NCBI GenBank assembly: GCA_949316495.1
Contig: OX439008.1
Span: 9,298,501 to 9,362,500 of the forward strand
Direction: 5' to 3'
Length of the DNA stretch: 64,000 nucleotides
From: Amphiduros pacificus
Lineage: Eukaryota; Annelida; Polychaeta; Phyllodocida; Hesionidae
Made by a program: the position numbers and the translations under genes. Of the stretch, positions 1 to 10,986 are shown one piece after another. The first letter of the stretch is position 1. Every line of letters starts with the position of its first letter. The notes beneath the pieces are model-generated. The model was not told the DNA's origin. It did not search any database and saw only the letters and a list, made by a program, of their open reading frames with translations.

Positions 1-143
1 GTTACCCAGAAAGAAAGACAAAAATAAAAGACAAATATATGTTTTCTAGTTGTATGTAGGAAAGGACAATTTATTGAATATATTTACAATTTATTTGTTG
101 ATAAACAAGGGGATATATACACAAAAGAGAGAATAATACATCC
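1..143. other. AT-rich non-coding DNA
   Basis: AT-rich sequence at the left edge of the window. I see no gene, RNA or repeat structure before the 25-bp minisatellite that follows. Confidence 0.5.
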
Positions 144-312
144 TGGATTCTGTGACAGGTGAAAGGTGTGGATTCTGTGACAAGCGAAAGGTGTGGATTC
201 CGTGACAAGTGAAAGGTGTGGATTTTGTGACAAGTGAAAGGTGTGGATTCTGTGACAAGTGAAAGGTTCGGATTTTGTTATAGGTGAAAGGTGTGGATTA
301 TTTGACAAGTGC
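144..312. repeat. 25-bp minisatellite, about 7 copies
   Basis: A tandem repeat with unit close to GTGTGGATTCTGTGACAAGT plus GAAAG. Copies differ by single substitutions (for example GATTCC, GATTTT, GGTTCGG). The minus strand is open across it for 76 codons with a repeating His/Ser/Thr-rich peptide. That frame is explained by the repeat and is not called as a gene. Confidence 0.85.
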
Positions 313-398
313 ATTTTCCTGTAAATAAATCTATAATCATAACAGTATGTAGCCTTAGATTGTATTAATCCCCCTACATATCGTACTTTTGACCTTTT

Positions 399-571
399 AT
401 ACCATACTGAAGATTTTATATCATGCTGCAGGTTTTCTTCATACTGCAGGATTTATATATCATACTGCAGGTTCTATTTCATACTACAGGATTTATTTCA
501 TACTGCAGGATTTATATCATACTGCAGGTTCTATTTCATACCATACTGCAGGTTGTATAACATATTGCGGG
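399..571. repeat. 21-23 bp PstI-containing minisatellite, about 8 copies
   Basis: An irregular tandem repeat of units such as CATACTGCAGGATTTATAT. Most copies contain CTGCAG, and spacing varies because the AT-rich half of the unit changes length. It lies about 90 bp from the 25-bp minisatellite but shares no unit sequence with it. The open plus-strand frame across it (repeating HTAGSISY) is repeat read-through. Confidence 0.8.
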
Positions 572-2030
572 AACTGAACACATACTTTGATCTGAATATA
601 AGTAGCCCAATTGTTGTAGTTGATTGGGTTTGTTCTGATAGCGTATTAATTACGTCCTGGCATCACAGGACACTTACATTTCAGGGGCCCAGTTTCAAGG
701 AACATTTATATACATTCCATCGGCATTATCCCTCAATGAATGGGACAGGCGTGCCTATTATCATATTCATTTAGATTTCATTGTACTTAAGTTAATTATC
801 TTGATCACTGGGTTTCATGGTAATGTAATGGTCCATAAGATATATTTGCTTTACCTCCTTTTAAAATCCTTATTAGAAAAAAGAAAATTTAGCCTTGAAT
901 AATATATCTCATTACTGTTTTTGTCATGATTTATCTAAAAATAACACGATGAATTGTGCGTAATAGCACAAAGTAGTACTTTCATTTGTGTCTGTCAGTT
1001 TTATTGTTATGGATGAAGAACATTAGGCAATGAGATGAGTTTTAATACATGCGTTTTATAGCGTGAATGATAGCTCAGTACTTGTATGCTTAGTTATCGC
1101 ATCGAATGAAAAAGAGGTCAAGAGGTCAAATTCCAAGGATTATTCTTATCATCCAGCTTAACTCTTGATCTACTGATTTCCATGATTTTAATGAAGACTA
1201 ATTTCAAGGATTCATTTCCCACTTAAGTCCTGTTTCAGTTATGCTGACCTATATCGTCATACTTATACAGATTAGTGAGGTCATACTTTGAATGACACAG
1301 AATAAGACTGCAGACATGCGCATTAAATGAGGATGATTATTTCCTGTCAGCATGTTAATATGGGGACAGGTCTGACCATTAGAGAGGTTTGCATGGATAT
1401 TGAAGTGGATAATTGATGTCTAACGATGTGGCAAGGAAGACACTAAGTGACTGGCTCGGATTGGCCACACATTGTTGCATGCTGTCGCTTACAACATTGT
1501 AAATGGCTTGGGCTTAGTAAGGCCATGTAATTACTGTGTAATGATGTGGCTGCTCAACCAGTTCACCACACGATTAGTGCCATACGATACATAACACATC
1601 TCTTGTTTGTGAGGATTAAGTCTAGCGACTGTGTTATCCTCTATGCCCTGCTGTGAGACACTGGGGATCTGAGAGTAAAGAACTGTGAATATGCCTATGC
1701 CGGCTGGGTGGGGGAGAGGGTGGCGGGAGGGCACATCAAGCCCTTCACATAATGGATGAGCTCACAGTTATCCACTAATAGTATGTTCCGTTTCTTGTTG
1801 CTTGAAAGCTTGTAAATCCTTTTCCGTTAGTACAGGGCCGTTTTGGCCTGGCTAGCTCAGCGACTCGGACAGTGACAAATGGACAGTGTCCTTTGTGGTC
1901 TGTCTATTTGAAGGTCTTATTGCAAAGGGTACCCATACATGCACCGTTCTATCTCATAAACGGTATGGTCTGCAGACTATCAATTAACTACTGCTCACTC
2001 AAAACTACTTGATAAGTGCACAATAGTTGT
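572..2030. other. Non-coding, no gene seen
   Basis: AT-rich sequence with only short chance frames. A slightly GC-richer patch near 1,440-1,760 has an open minus-strand frame of 67 codons that I do not recognise and that has no supporting splice signals or homology visible to me. Confidence 0.45.
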
Positions 2031-2480
2031 GAAGGTTTGTGACCAGATGAGGGTGGGCCGCATGAGTTCCACCCTGTCTCACACCGCTATAAATGGGCCC
2101 TCTCAGTGCCGGCGGATGTCCACTTAGGCCAGGCCTGTTGACCTATGGCCACGCACCACCTCCCCCTCATCCGACACTTTATTTATCAACTTTGCTCTGA
2201 ATCTCAGCACAGTCCTGCAGGGACGGGGACCAGTCTGCCTGGGATGACGAATGCGCTCAATCAGTAAATTTGCCATCGCGTCAAGTGTGCAGACCCGTCA
2301 AGAGGCTGGTTACAGATGAGTGGTCACGTGGTCCCAGCATGTCACGTGACACTGCCGCCATATGTAACTAATGGCCCTTACCAGAAGGGCACTTTTGTCG
2401 GCGCTTAGTGCTTTAACACACTTGTTGTAAGCTTTCTGGGCCGAGGCAGAGAACATAATGCCGGCACCGTAGCACATGTG
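2031..2480. promoter_or_regulatory. GC-richer island with paired CACGTG E-boxes
   Basis: This stretch is clearly more GC-rich than its surroundings and has no long open frame. It holds two CACGTG E-boxes, at 2,325-2,330 and 2,343-2,348. The second sits in the full palindrome GTCACGTGAC, the form bound by MiT/TFE and USF-type bHLH-ZIP factors in other animals. A CTATAAAT sequence lies near 2,088. Regulatory function is inferred from composition and motifs only; it could equally be unremarkable DNA. Confidence 0.25.
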
Positions 2481-2693
2481 GCTTCATTTTATCAGAGAGC
2501 ATCCAGGGCAGCTTAACATCGCCCAATATGGGCCTCCCTTGCCGCATAACAGCCACAATGTATGGTGTTGTGAATTGACCAATTTGTTCCCAATCCCAGT
2601 GCATGAACATCAAAATATAGAATGTACCGAGGAATCCATTTCTAAATATTAAAGATAATTTATCTTTTTAATTAAAAATGTTTTAAAAATTTT

Positions 2694-2791
2694 AAAAATA
2701 TACTTTATTCTTGAAACGTGCATTATATATGTATATATGTATAAAAATATACTTTATTCTTGAAACGTGCATTATATATGTATTAGCTATA
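2694..2791. repeat. 49-bp tandem duplication
   Basis: Two adjacent copies, offset by 49 bp, of an AT-rich unit that includes TACTTTATTCTTGAAACGTG (first copy from 2,701, second from 2,750). The copies are identical over about 40 bp, so the duplication is recent. Confidence 0.85.
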
Positions 2792-3790
2792 AGGAACAAA
2801 ATATACCAATCTGTTTTCATGTACATTGTTTTTTTTATCTAAGGAGTCAGCAATCTTTGCCAATAGTTTTGTAAACTCTCAAAGTTTATTTAATTATAAA
2901 TGTGTGTGTTTGTAATGGAAAAAACAAAACAGAAACTTTGTCTCATCAGTTTTGTTGACGTGCATAAAACATGCATAAAATAGTAGTTTAACATGTAAAC
3001 ACGCCACAACATCATTTCTTTGTCATAGGTTACAGTGATTGTTTTTTTGTATTATAAGCATTTTTAATGTCGTATTTACCCGATAAACGATTTTAGGATC
3101 AAAAAGAAGTTTCGCTCATGTTTTCGGAGAAAATGCCACCTTGAAATACTTCAGGCGCAGCCTCTTAACGGGTGAGGGTCTAAGCGTAATTATAATTATA
3201 TCTAAATCTATCACAATCTCAGAAAAGAAGGAAAACGTGTTGAATCATATGTACTGAGACGTGACGTTTTGTTGGAAAGAAACTTGACATTCTTAGGCAA
3301 TTTTATTCTGGCCTAATGATAGATTGGTGATAGAATAGAGAAATGTGATGGAAAGAGTGTGTGCGCGTGCATGTCGTGTAGGGTTGATTAAAGAAGGGTT
3401 TGAGATTTTGGGAAGGCCTAGTCAAATGGCATGCGTGTGGTGAACAATCCTATCAAAAGGCTAGTATTGAGGCCTGTGTTCAATAGGGCCTTCCCTTGTG
3501 GCTCTCTCAAGTAGGCACTCCGGTTTGTCAACTGTTCCAATTTAATTATTCTCAACCAATTAGATTTTGTTTGGAGGAAATTTTTGAAAAGCCCTTTTCA
3601 TTCATAATTCATAGTTCTCACACAATGAAACATGAATTCCTTTTGGAAAATAAAATAGCGTGAAAAAAATACCACACGTGAATGTTTTATAATTCCATAC
3701 GACCTTTATGGAGGGCAATCTTTCTTTACCTGTGACACCCGAGAAACCTTTATTCACGGTGTAATACATGATAGCTACAATCTGTTGGTC
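2792..3790. other. Non-coding, no gene seen
   Basis: AT-rich sequence with no open frame above 60 codons on either strand and no repeat or RNA gene that I can recognise. Confidence 0.5.
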
Positions 3791-3795
3791 AGCCT

Positions 3796-4525
3796 ACTGT
3801 GGGCTGAGTTGGGTGGGCTGAGTTGGGTGGGCTGAGTTGGGTGGGCTGAGTTGGGTGGGCTGAGTTGGGTGGGCTGTGTTGGGTGGGCTGAGTTGGGTGG
3901 GCTGAGTTGGGTGGGCTGAGTTGGGTGGGCTGAGCTGGGTGGGCTGAGTCGGGTGGGCTGAGTTGGGTGGGCTGGGCTGGGTGGGCTGAGTTGGGTGGGC
4001 TGAGCTGGGTGGGCTGAGTTGGGTGGGCTGTGTTGGGTGGGCTGAGTTGGGTGAGCTGTGTTGGGTGGGCTGAGTTGGGTGGGCTGAGCTAGGTGGGCTG
4101 AGTTGGGTGAGCTGAGCTGGGTGTGCTGAGTTGGGTGGGCTGAGTTGGGTGTGCTGAGTTGGGTGGGCTGAGTCGGGTGGGCTGAGTTGGGTGGGCTGAG
4201 TTGGGTGTGCTGAGTTGGGTGGGCTGAGTTGGGTGGGCTGAGCTGGGTCGGCTGAGCTGGATGGGCTGAGTTGGGTGGGCTGAGCTGGGTCGGCTGAGCT
4301 GGATGGGCTGAGTTGGGTGGGCTGAGTTGGGTGTGCTGAGTTGGGAGGGCTGAGTTGGGTGGGCTGAGTTGGGAGGGCTGAGTTGGGTGGGCTGAGTTGG
4401 GTGGGCTGAGTTGGGTGTGCTGAGTTGGGAGGGCTGAGTTGGGTGGGCTGAGTTGGGTGGGCTGTGTTGGGTGTGCTGAGTTGGGTGGGCTGAGCTGGGT
4501 GGGCTGAGCTGGGTGGGCTGAGCTG
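3796..4525 (+). repeat. 15-bp G-rich minisatellite, about 49 copies, G-quadruplex motif
   Basis: Tandem units of GGGTGGGCTGAGTTG, with variants such as GAGCTG, GTGTTG and GGGAGGG. Two neighbouring units give four G3 runs (GGG-T-GGG-CTGAGTT-GGG-T-GGG), a canonical intramolecular G-quadruplex pattern on the plus strand, and the pattern recurs along about 730 bp. A 45-bp higher-order duplication that includes GGTCGGCTGAGCTGGATGGG is visible near 4,240-4,320. The unit is a multiple of three, so stop-free frames run through it: two overlapping minus-strand frames of 286 and 300 codons encode the same Pro/Gln/Ser/His-rich repeat. I treat these as artefacts, not genes. Confidence 0.92.
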
Positions 4526-5224
4526 CTGTGAGGTCTGCGGTGGCAGTGGGGACGAGGAGGAGAGGGTTCGTCCCGGGAAGACCGCAGTGTCATAGGTGCA
4601 CACCGTGTATGGGTATTGGTCGATATCCCATACATATTCTCTTGTATACTTTAACCCTGCCCTCCCCACAATTGACATCTTCACATCGGTGAACAAGACA
4701 CATCCTTGTTGAAATCTCTACTCTGCAAACATTTCTACACATTATCCTCTCAAAAGAAATAATCAAATGATCCAATACAAAACTTAATAATCTTTTATCT
4801 ATCTACATTTCTCATATGACGATAATCAGCCAATTCCATATTTCTCAACGATCATCTCTTTATGGAAGGATTTTATTATTCATATTAAAAGGATCTTCAG
4901 ACTGGTAATTTCATGTCATTCTCCTTCCAATTATCATTAAGCCAATATTGTCAGTTGGATAACTTGCCTGATATAACACAGTGCGCATGAATGGCGCATT
5001 ATCATCCTATTCTTGCACTTGAAAGCTTCTTACTTTAACATAATTCTGACTACAACGGTGATTTAAAATTTAAGTAGACCTTACAAAAAAATGAATGCAT
5101 GGTTGAGCAGGTTTTATGTTCCTGTATTAAACCCTAAATATCCATTATGTTGCTAAATACTAAGAAATTGTTAAGTATTTGTATTGTATTTTTTACACAA
5201 TAAACAACTTTCTGTCTATGCTGC
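4526..5224. other. Non-coding, no gene seen
   Basis: AT-rich sequence after the G-rich minisatellite, with no recognisable gene. It would be intronic if the possible exon at 5,386-5,612 is real and its gene continues leftward. Confidence 0.4.
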
Positions 5225-5385
5225 TTACAAAAGCGATATTCTGGTAAGGATATGTGCAAATAGAAAGCCCCCCAAACCCCCTCTCATAATAAGAAAGAAG
5301 TCTGAATGATGGAGCACCCACGTGAGGTTTGAACAAGGTTTTTTTTTACATGGGTTGGAAGTGGTGAATGTATATATGTACGTAC

Positions 5386-5485
5386 CACATTTCACTCTGC
5401 AGAGGAGTCTGGATGCGGAAGATAAGGCCAGGTGTGCCAGCAGATACAATGCTGTTCTCATCACGGTCCGCTCTGTAACCCTCAT
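5386..5485 (-). CDS. Possible 5' coding exon with signal peptide (partial, hypothetical)
   Basis: Read on the minus strand, a GC-richer block at 5,386-5,612 has the layout of an exon. A polypyrimidine-AG acceptor (TCTTGCAG) ends at 5,613, and a GTACGT donor starts at 5,385. In between is a start codon at 5,485 with an in-frame TGA three codons upstream. The 33 codons before the donor encode a short basic N-terminus and then a hydrophobic stretch (MRTALYLLAHLALSSA, a second in-frame Met at residue 9), as in a signal peptide. The exon would end in phase 1. If real, it is the translation-start exon of a secreted or membrane protein whose remaining exons lie at lower coordinates or outside the window. 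I found no convincing next exon and do not recognise the protein. The overlapping 135-codon plus-strand frame (5,322-5,729) is a weaker alternative. Confidence 0.28.
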
Positions 5486-5844
5486 CCTTAATCACTCTCC
5501 GCCTGTTGCAGCAGCTGCCACGCAGGCAAATCCTACAAGTGCTGATGTAGCAGCTGAGACTGATGAGACTGGATGGTGGTCCTGGCCCCCATTACCCGGC
5601 CAACCTCGCCACCTGCAAGACACAGCACATTCTGAAGCTCACTTAGACACCTTCCACTCACTAACTCTACTCACTCTCATCATTCTCCTTAAATTGACCA
5701 AACAGCTGGAAAACCTCCATACTTTGTAATATTAATTGCATAGGGTGTGTGGTTATGACTTTTGTAAATGACATTGTGTGATGGAAAATTGATAACAAAA
5801 CTCATATGATTAGGATGCAATTAACTTGCAAAATCATCATTTAT

Positions 5845-6024
<180 letters not shown>

Positions 6025-6025
<1 letters not shown>

Positions 6026-6956
6026 TTTTTATTGTTGGTGTATAATGTATGTTTTATATTACATGAAACAAAACCAGGCAAATAACCAAAGCATCGGTAT
6101 TGTACACTGATAACAATGCTAATACAAAACATCCATATGGTATTGACTGTAATTCTATGGTATTAGTTTCTGTAATGAAATCAATGTCAAGGACCTAACA
6201 CTAGAATATTACTAAATTAACTACAAAAAGCACTGTTCTATGGTAGAAATGATGAAAATATTTGAAAATCTCAAGTAAAGGTGCTGTCTATTAATATTCC
6301 ATTTTTTGTTGGGAATAAATGGACGAGACACCAACACTAAGCACTCATATTATGAATAAAACAGAGGTGAGCAACATTGCCACTCCATAACAATTAATAG
6401 GCGATAGTTGTTCTCTACAAATGCCCTTTTTATAGCCGGGCATGGCATAGCCGAGATGTAATCTGGCATACTGGGATGTTTTGCATGGACGGATGGCAGT
6501 TATACAGCAATTTAACACGGACTTGCTCCACAGACATATAATATAACTAAAGCATTCACAAGGATGACACAAAGACAACACAAGACAGGCATGGAGGTTG
6601 CTTTAGTGTTATCCAGAAAGTTGATTATCCAGGCAGAGAAGTGTTTATTCTGTGAAATATGCAGTCTTGTGAGCTAGCCCCATTTGACAAGCAGCAGTGA
6701 GTAAATAACCATGTTCAAAATAAACATTACTTGTTTACAGAAACAATGAAATGTTTGATATGAACATTTATCTGATTCATCATACAACTAAGCAGTGAAG
6801 GTTATGTATTGAATGTCTCTGTGCTGGTATATAACCATTATATTCAGTATTTGAATAGAATAGGGTCAAAGTTTTTGTGCAACAAAAATCTACTTTTCCA
6901 TTATTTTAATTTGAAATCCTATTTAGAAGCAGATGTTGTATGTGTCAGATTTGCCT
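6025..6956. other. Non-coding, no gene seen
   Basis: AT-rich sequence between two AT microsatellites. One 78-codon minus-strand frame (6,345-6,581) is not recognisable and has no supporting features. Confidence 0.45.
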
Positions 6957-7312
<356 letters not shown>

Positions 7313-8080
7313 TTGCTGTCATTAGCTCATTAACCTAAGAGATCACCTATTGGCAGATATGTAATAATGATCGCCTCTGTGATCGTAATCAAACAGTTAA
7401 GTGCCCTCAATTATGGAATGATGATCAAGTTTCACCAGACATATGCTGACCCACGCAATGATATGCACAAAAATACCAACATCAACGAAAAGCCGATAGG
7501 GGTCAAAAAACCTTTGGAAAAATTCTGAAACCCTTTTGTTTGAAGATATGATTATTTCTGACACCCACAGAGGTTTACAGCTATCATCAGATGTGACAGC
7601 CATGGCACAGATCAGAACCTAGTTCCCATTACATGCTTTTCCCAAAAGAGAAAGTTCCTAATTGAGTTGCAAGTTGCCTACAAATATCCTAAGGGGCCCA
7701 CCATGTTATTATTAACTTAAACTGACAATCATTCAACTCGATCATAATCTTTAACAAATATCTGTTTTGTCCTCAGATGAGGATACTCAATCAAATACAG
7801 ACTAAATTATTTTTAGAAAGGTATGCACACCTTTATTAAGATATATGTTGTTTAGAGATATAAAGTTTATTTGTTTGTTTGTAGTTTTGCGTCACTGTCA
7901 ATACTATTTCACTTATTTCGTGACAAGACCCATTTGTAGCAGATATAGTGCTACCTCATTGAAGTATCATGTCGCAGGTGCTTGACAATCCACCCAGTCA
8001 CAGATTTACAAGGGCAACGGGTTAACTCTTCAGGTACAGGTCTCAACCAATGTTAGAAATGGTATCATGAATTTACTGCC
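7313..8080. other. Non-coding, no gene seen
   Basis: Mostly unremarkable AT-rich sequence. I recognise no gene or repeat here. Confidence 0.45.
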
Positions 8081-8153
8081 GTCCTGAACGGAATTCGAAT
8101 TCACGAGAAACTGGAGCTAATAAGCTTGGTTTCTTACCAACTGCTCCACGGAC
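8081..8153 (-). repeat. Decayed tRNA-like sequence (SINE head or tRNA pseudogene)
   Basis: A 73-nt tRNA-sized segment on the minus strand. The box A-like sequence TGGAGCAGTTGGTAA (8,134-8,148) is followed by a box B-like GAATTCGAATTCC. The first four bases (GTCC) can pair with the last four (GGAC), but the rest of the acceptor stem and half of the T stem do not pair. It is therefore unlikely to be a working tRNA gene and more likely a SINE head or pseudogene. Confidence 0.5.
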
Positions 8154-8292
8154 CGTGGCTTTAAATATATAAATCTCATTAACAAGATAAATTAAAGTGA
8201 ACAGTATTGACTCCAATATATGCCCAAGTTTTACTCTTAATTCTATAAAAATACACGTTGTGTCATGTCATTATTGTCTGATTTATTTGAAT

Positions 8293-8425
8293 ATGACGAA
8301 ATAGCTCAATTGGTAGAATATTTGCTTTGAATTCCCGGTTCGAACCCCATCCAGCTGCAACAAGCGCTAAAAGCAAATATTGTCTGGGACCAGCGCTTCA
8401 TACTTTTACTTTTACTCTTTTATTT
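8293..8425 (+). repeat. tRNA-derived SINE (head plus short tail)
   Basis: A good RNA polymerase III box A (TAGCTCAATTGG, from 8,302) and a perfect box B (GGTTCGAACC, from 8,337) lie 35 bp apart. A true tRNA has about 44 bp, so part of the anticodon and variable region is missing. A body of about 55 bp follows, then a simple TACTTTTACTTTTACT tail typical of SINE 3' ends. The head is clearly tRNA-derived; the family is not identified. It lies about 140 bp from the minus-strand tRNA-like relic, and the two could be parts of one composite insertion. Confidence 0.7.
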
Positions 8426-9500
8426 GTTGGGGTTGTAAGTCTTGTCAGAGAAATCAACATTCTGACTAAGCAAAATATACATCTGTCAACACACTGAGTG
8501 GCTGTCTAACAGTTTATACCAAGGCATAAATAGCGGTACATTGAGCCAAGAAACTCGGACCCAGCAGGACAAGTGCTGTACTGAATACTTTGACATGTAT
8601 AAGCTCTTCTCGTCATAAATATGAAGAAGAGGAATAAGTCACACCTAAGTAGAAATACATTCTACTAATGGATAGGATGCCATTTATCATATGGTAGTAT
8701 TTAGCGCATTCTTAAAGAAGGCCTTCCACTTTTACTAAACATGAGCACTTTTTAAAAGACAAGACAAAGTAGATCCCAGTTTTATGTTTATCGACTCAGT
8801 ATAATGTTTATTATGGTATCAAACTACATTCTATTGTCAGGAACAGAAAGGTTTTAACCAATAGGCAAATAAGAAATGTATTTTAGCAATTGTTAAAATT
8901 GTCAAAGCCAGGGAGGCATTTTTATAGGCCTCTGCTTCATCAATTAGGAATCGCTACTTAATGACGTGTCATACAATCTTTGAAATACTACCCTACCAAT
9001 GACATTTATCTGAATTGAGAAAAAGCTATAAAAACTGAATGACTTTGGTGCAACCCAACCTACCTGAATTGTCTTGTGATTAAAGGCCATGAATGGCGGA
9101 TATGACTGATAATACTCAACACAGGCACATGTGTTATGGCATTTCCTTGTGTGCCAACGTATTTCCCCAATGGTTATATCATAAACAGCATATTCCCATT
9201 GCAAATAAAGGTTCCGGAGACATACTTGGCACTAGCAGGATCCGGGTTAGTGTAATGATAATTTGAGTGGGAAGTTTAGAAGCAGAGATACTATCAGGTG
9301 TGGACACTGCTCCTACCAATCATCATATACCTGTATGTGTGCAGCATAAACCACACCATTATCCCATCACACTGCAGCCAAACTCTATCACATATCATGA
9401 AAATCCACCGTTCTAATGGCTTATATGACCCATTACGTGGATACAAATGTATTCCCTTCATACAAAGCCAAATTGACGTTTGTAATATTGCCAATTAATA
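8426..9500. other. Non-coding, no gene seen
   Basis: AT-rich sequence with short frames on both strands (an 86-codon minus frame at 8,944-9,204; overlapping 66-codon frames near 9,300-9,500). None is recognisable, and opposite-strand overlap argues against the latter pair. Confidence 0.45.
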
Positions 9501-9530
9501 TTTCCATATGAATTCTTCTACATCCACAGC

Positions 9531-9650
9531 ATGCCAGACCCGTCACTTAGTGAGCGTTCCCCCAATGACAGCGGCCATTCCTCAAATAGCAGCAGGCATT
9601 TTTTCTGTCAGATTGCCTCATGTTGTGTGTGTATTATTATGGGCGACTAG
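9531..9650 (+). other. Short Ser-rich open frame after a possible splice acceptor
   Basis: A TTCTTCTACATCCACAG sequence, plausible as a splice acceptor, is followed two bases later by an ATG that opens 39 codons beginning MPDPSLSERSPNDSGHSSNS and ending in TAG. The opening is rich in Ser, Asp and Pro. A GT inside the frame could act as a donor, making it a small 5' coding exon. I recognise no family, and chance is the simpler explanation. Confidence 0.15.
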
Positions 9651-10020
9651 AGCAAGTCTTCTTGTGGTGAAGTCTATGATGTGAGAGCCATGTGGACGTG
9701 AGCATGTCTTGGCTGCTGGGCTTGTTTGCACAGCTCCAGGTGTAGGAGCACCACCGCCTCTTCCTAGACGTGGATGATCCAGCGCCAGGTGTCCTCCACG
9801 CCGCCCCTGTCACACTGGTCTCTCATACACAAGCCACCGCGCACTCGGAGCACCGGAGGAGGAGTAGTGCACAGCGGGCTGGCGGTGAAGTGGCCACGAC
9901 CAGCTGTAGATCACAGTGTGTTGTCTGATGACTCTTTACAGTACAGACTCAGCGAGTGCTGCATGTGCACTTATGGCTTTATACAGTCCTGAGCGTTGCT
10001 TTACTCCATTGATGGTCTCG
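9651..10020. promoter_or_regulatory. GC-richer island, function unknown
   Basis: A GC-rich patch (densest at about 9,720-9,910) within AT-rich surroundings, with a 72-codon plus-strand frame that I do not recognise. It could be an exon, a conserved regulatory element or neither; the sequence alone does not decide. Confidence 0.2.
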
Positions 10021-10626
10021 GCATATTATATGTGTGATCTAGTTTGTATTGTATGAGTACACCATAGAGAGGCTGATGTTATTGGCTAGTCTTACTCCAT
10101 AGTAGAAGAAGGTAGAGTAGATATGTGAGCAGGTTGCTGCCTTGTCTCACTTTGCAGTAGTTAGCTGATCAGATGACAGTCAGTGACTGGAGCACAGAGC
10201 ACATCTCCACGCAGGCAAGCCACTCGGCTACGCAGGCAAATACGGCACAGTCTAAACCGTCTATAGGAGAGGCTGGGATGGGCTATTGTTAAGTAGTTCT
10301 TAAGAGAGAAAAGCAAAGGATATACGATTGCACCAGATTGTCCTGGGCATACTAGATGGAGAACTATTCCTCTGAAACGGTTTGTATTGTTGATGACCAT
10401 GGAAGATGATTTGGAAAGGACTTTACTTAGCTGTTCTAGATACATAACAGAGAGAAACATCATGTTAAGTGGGGTTCAAGCTAAACTCGTCACAGTCCTG
10501 TACAATGTTTCGTAATATATTAAAATACAATGGTGGTGTTAAATACCCTCTGGAACTGTCATATACAAAATGTATACAAATCTAAAAAATGCAATGTGAG
10601 CTATTAATATCAATAAAGAGGCTTTC
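10021..10626. other. Non-coding, no gene seen
   Basis: No recognisable feature. The 100-codon minus-strand frame at 10,161-10,463 has no domain or signal that I can identify. Confidence 0.4.
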
Positions 10627-10986
10627 ATCAGCATGATATCGTGATCAGCATGATATCGTGATCAGCATGATATCATGATCAGCATGATATCGTGATCAGC
10701 ATGATATCGTGATCAGCATGATATCGTGATCAGTATGATATCATGATCAGCATGATATCGTGATCAGCATGATATCGTGATCAGCATAATATCGTGATTA
10801 GCATAATATCGTGATCAGCATGATATCGTGATCAGCATGATACCGTGATCAGCATGGTATCATGATCAGCATGATACCGTGATCAGCATGATATCGTGAT
10901 CAGCATGATATCGTGATCAGCATGATATCGTGATCAGCATGATATCGTGATCAGCATGATATCGTGATCAGCATGATATCGTGATC
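10627..10986. repeat. 17-bp minisatellite, about 21 copies
   Basis: Tandem units of GATCAGCATGATATCGT, very regular in length, with scattered substitutions (CATGATC, ATACCGT, AGCATAAT). Each unit contributes a GATATC and, across the junction, a TGATCA palindrome. It is stop-rich in all frames. Confidence 0.95.

Noticed and set aside
1845-1875. A third tRNA-like box A (TGGCTAGCTCAGCGACTCGG)
   Set aside because: No box B lies within the expected distance downstream.
3775-4696. Two overlapping minus-strand frames of 286 and 300 codons, Pro/Gln/Ser/His-rich
   Set aside because: Both frames cross the same 15-bp minisatellite and encode the same repeat in different registers, as expected from sequence repetition and not from selection.
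5322-5729. A 135-codon plus-strand gene
   Set aside because: It begins in a poly-T-flanked AT-rich stretch, shows no domain, and overlaps the minus-strand exon model, which has better-ordered signals.
8293-8365. A functional tRNA gene
   Set aside because: Box A to box B spacing is about 9 bp too short and no anticodon stem can be drawn; a SINE-like tail follows.
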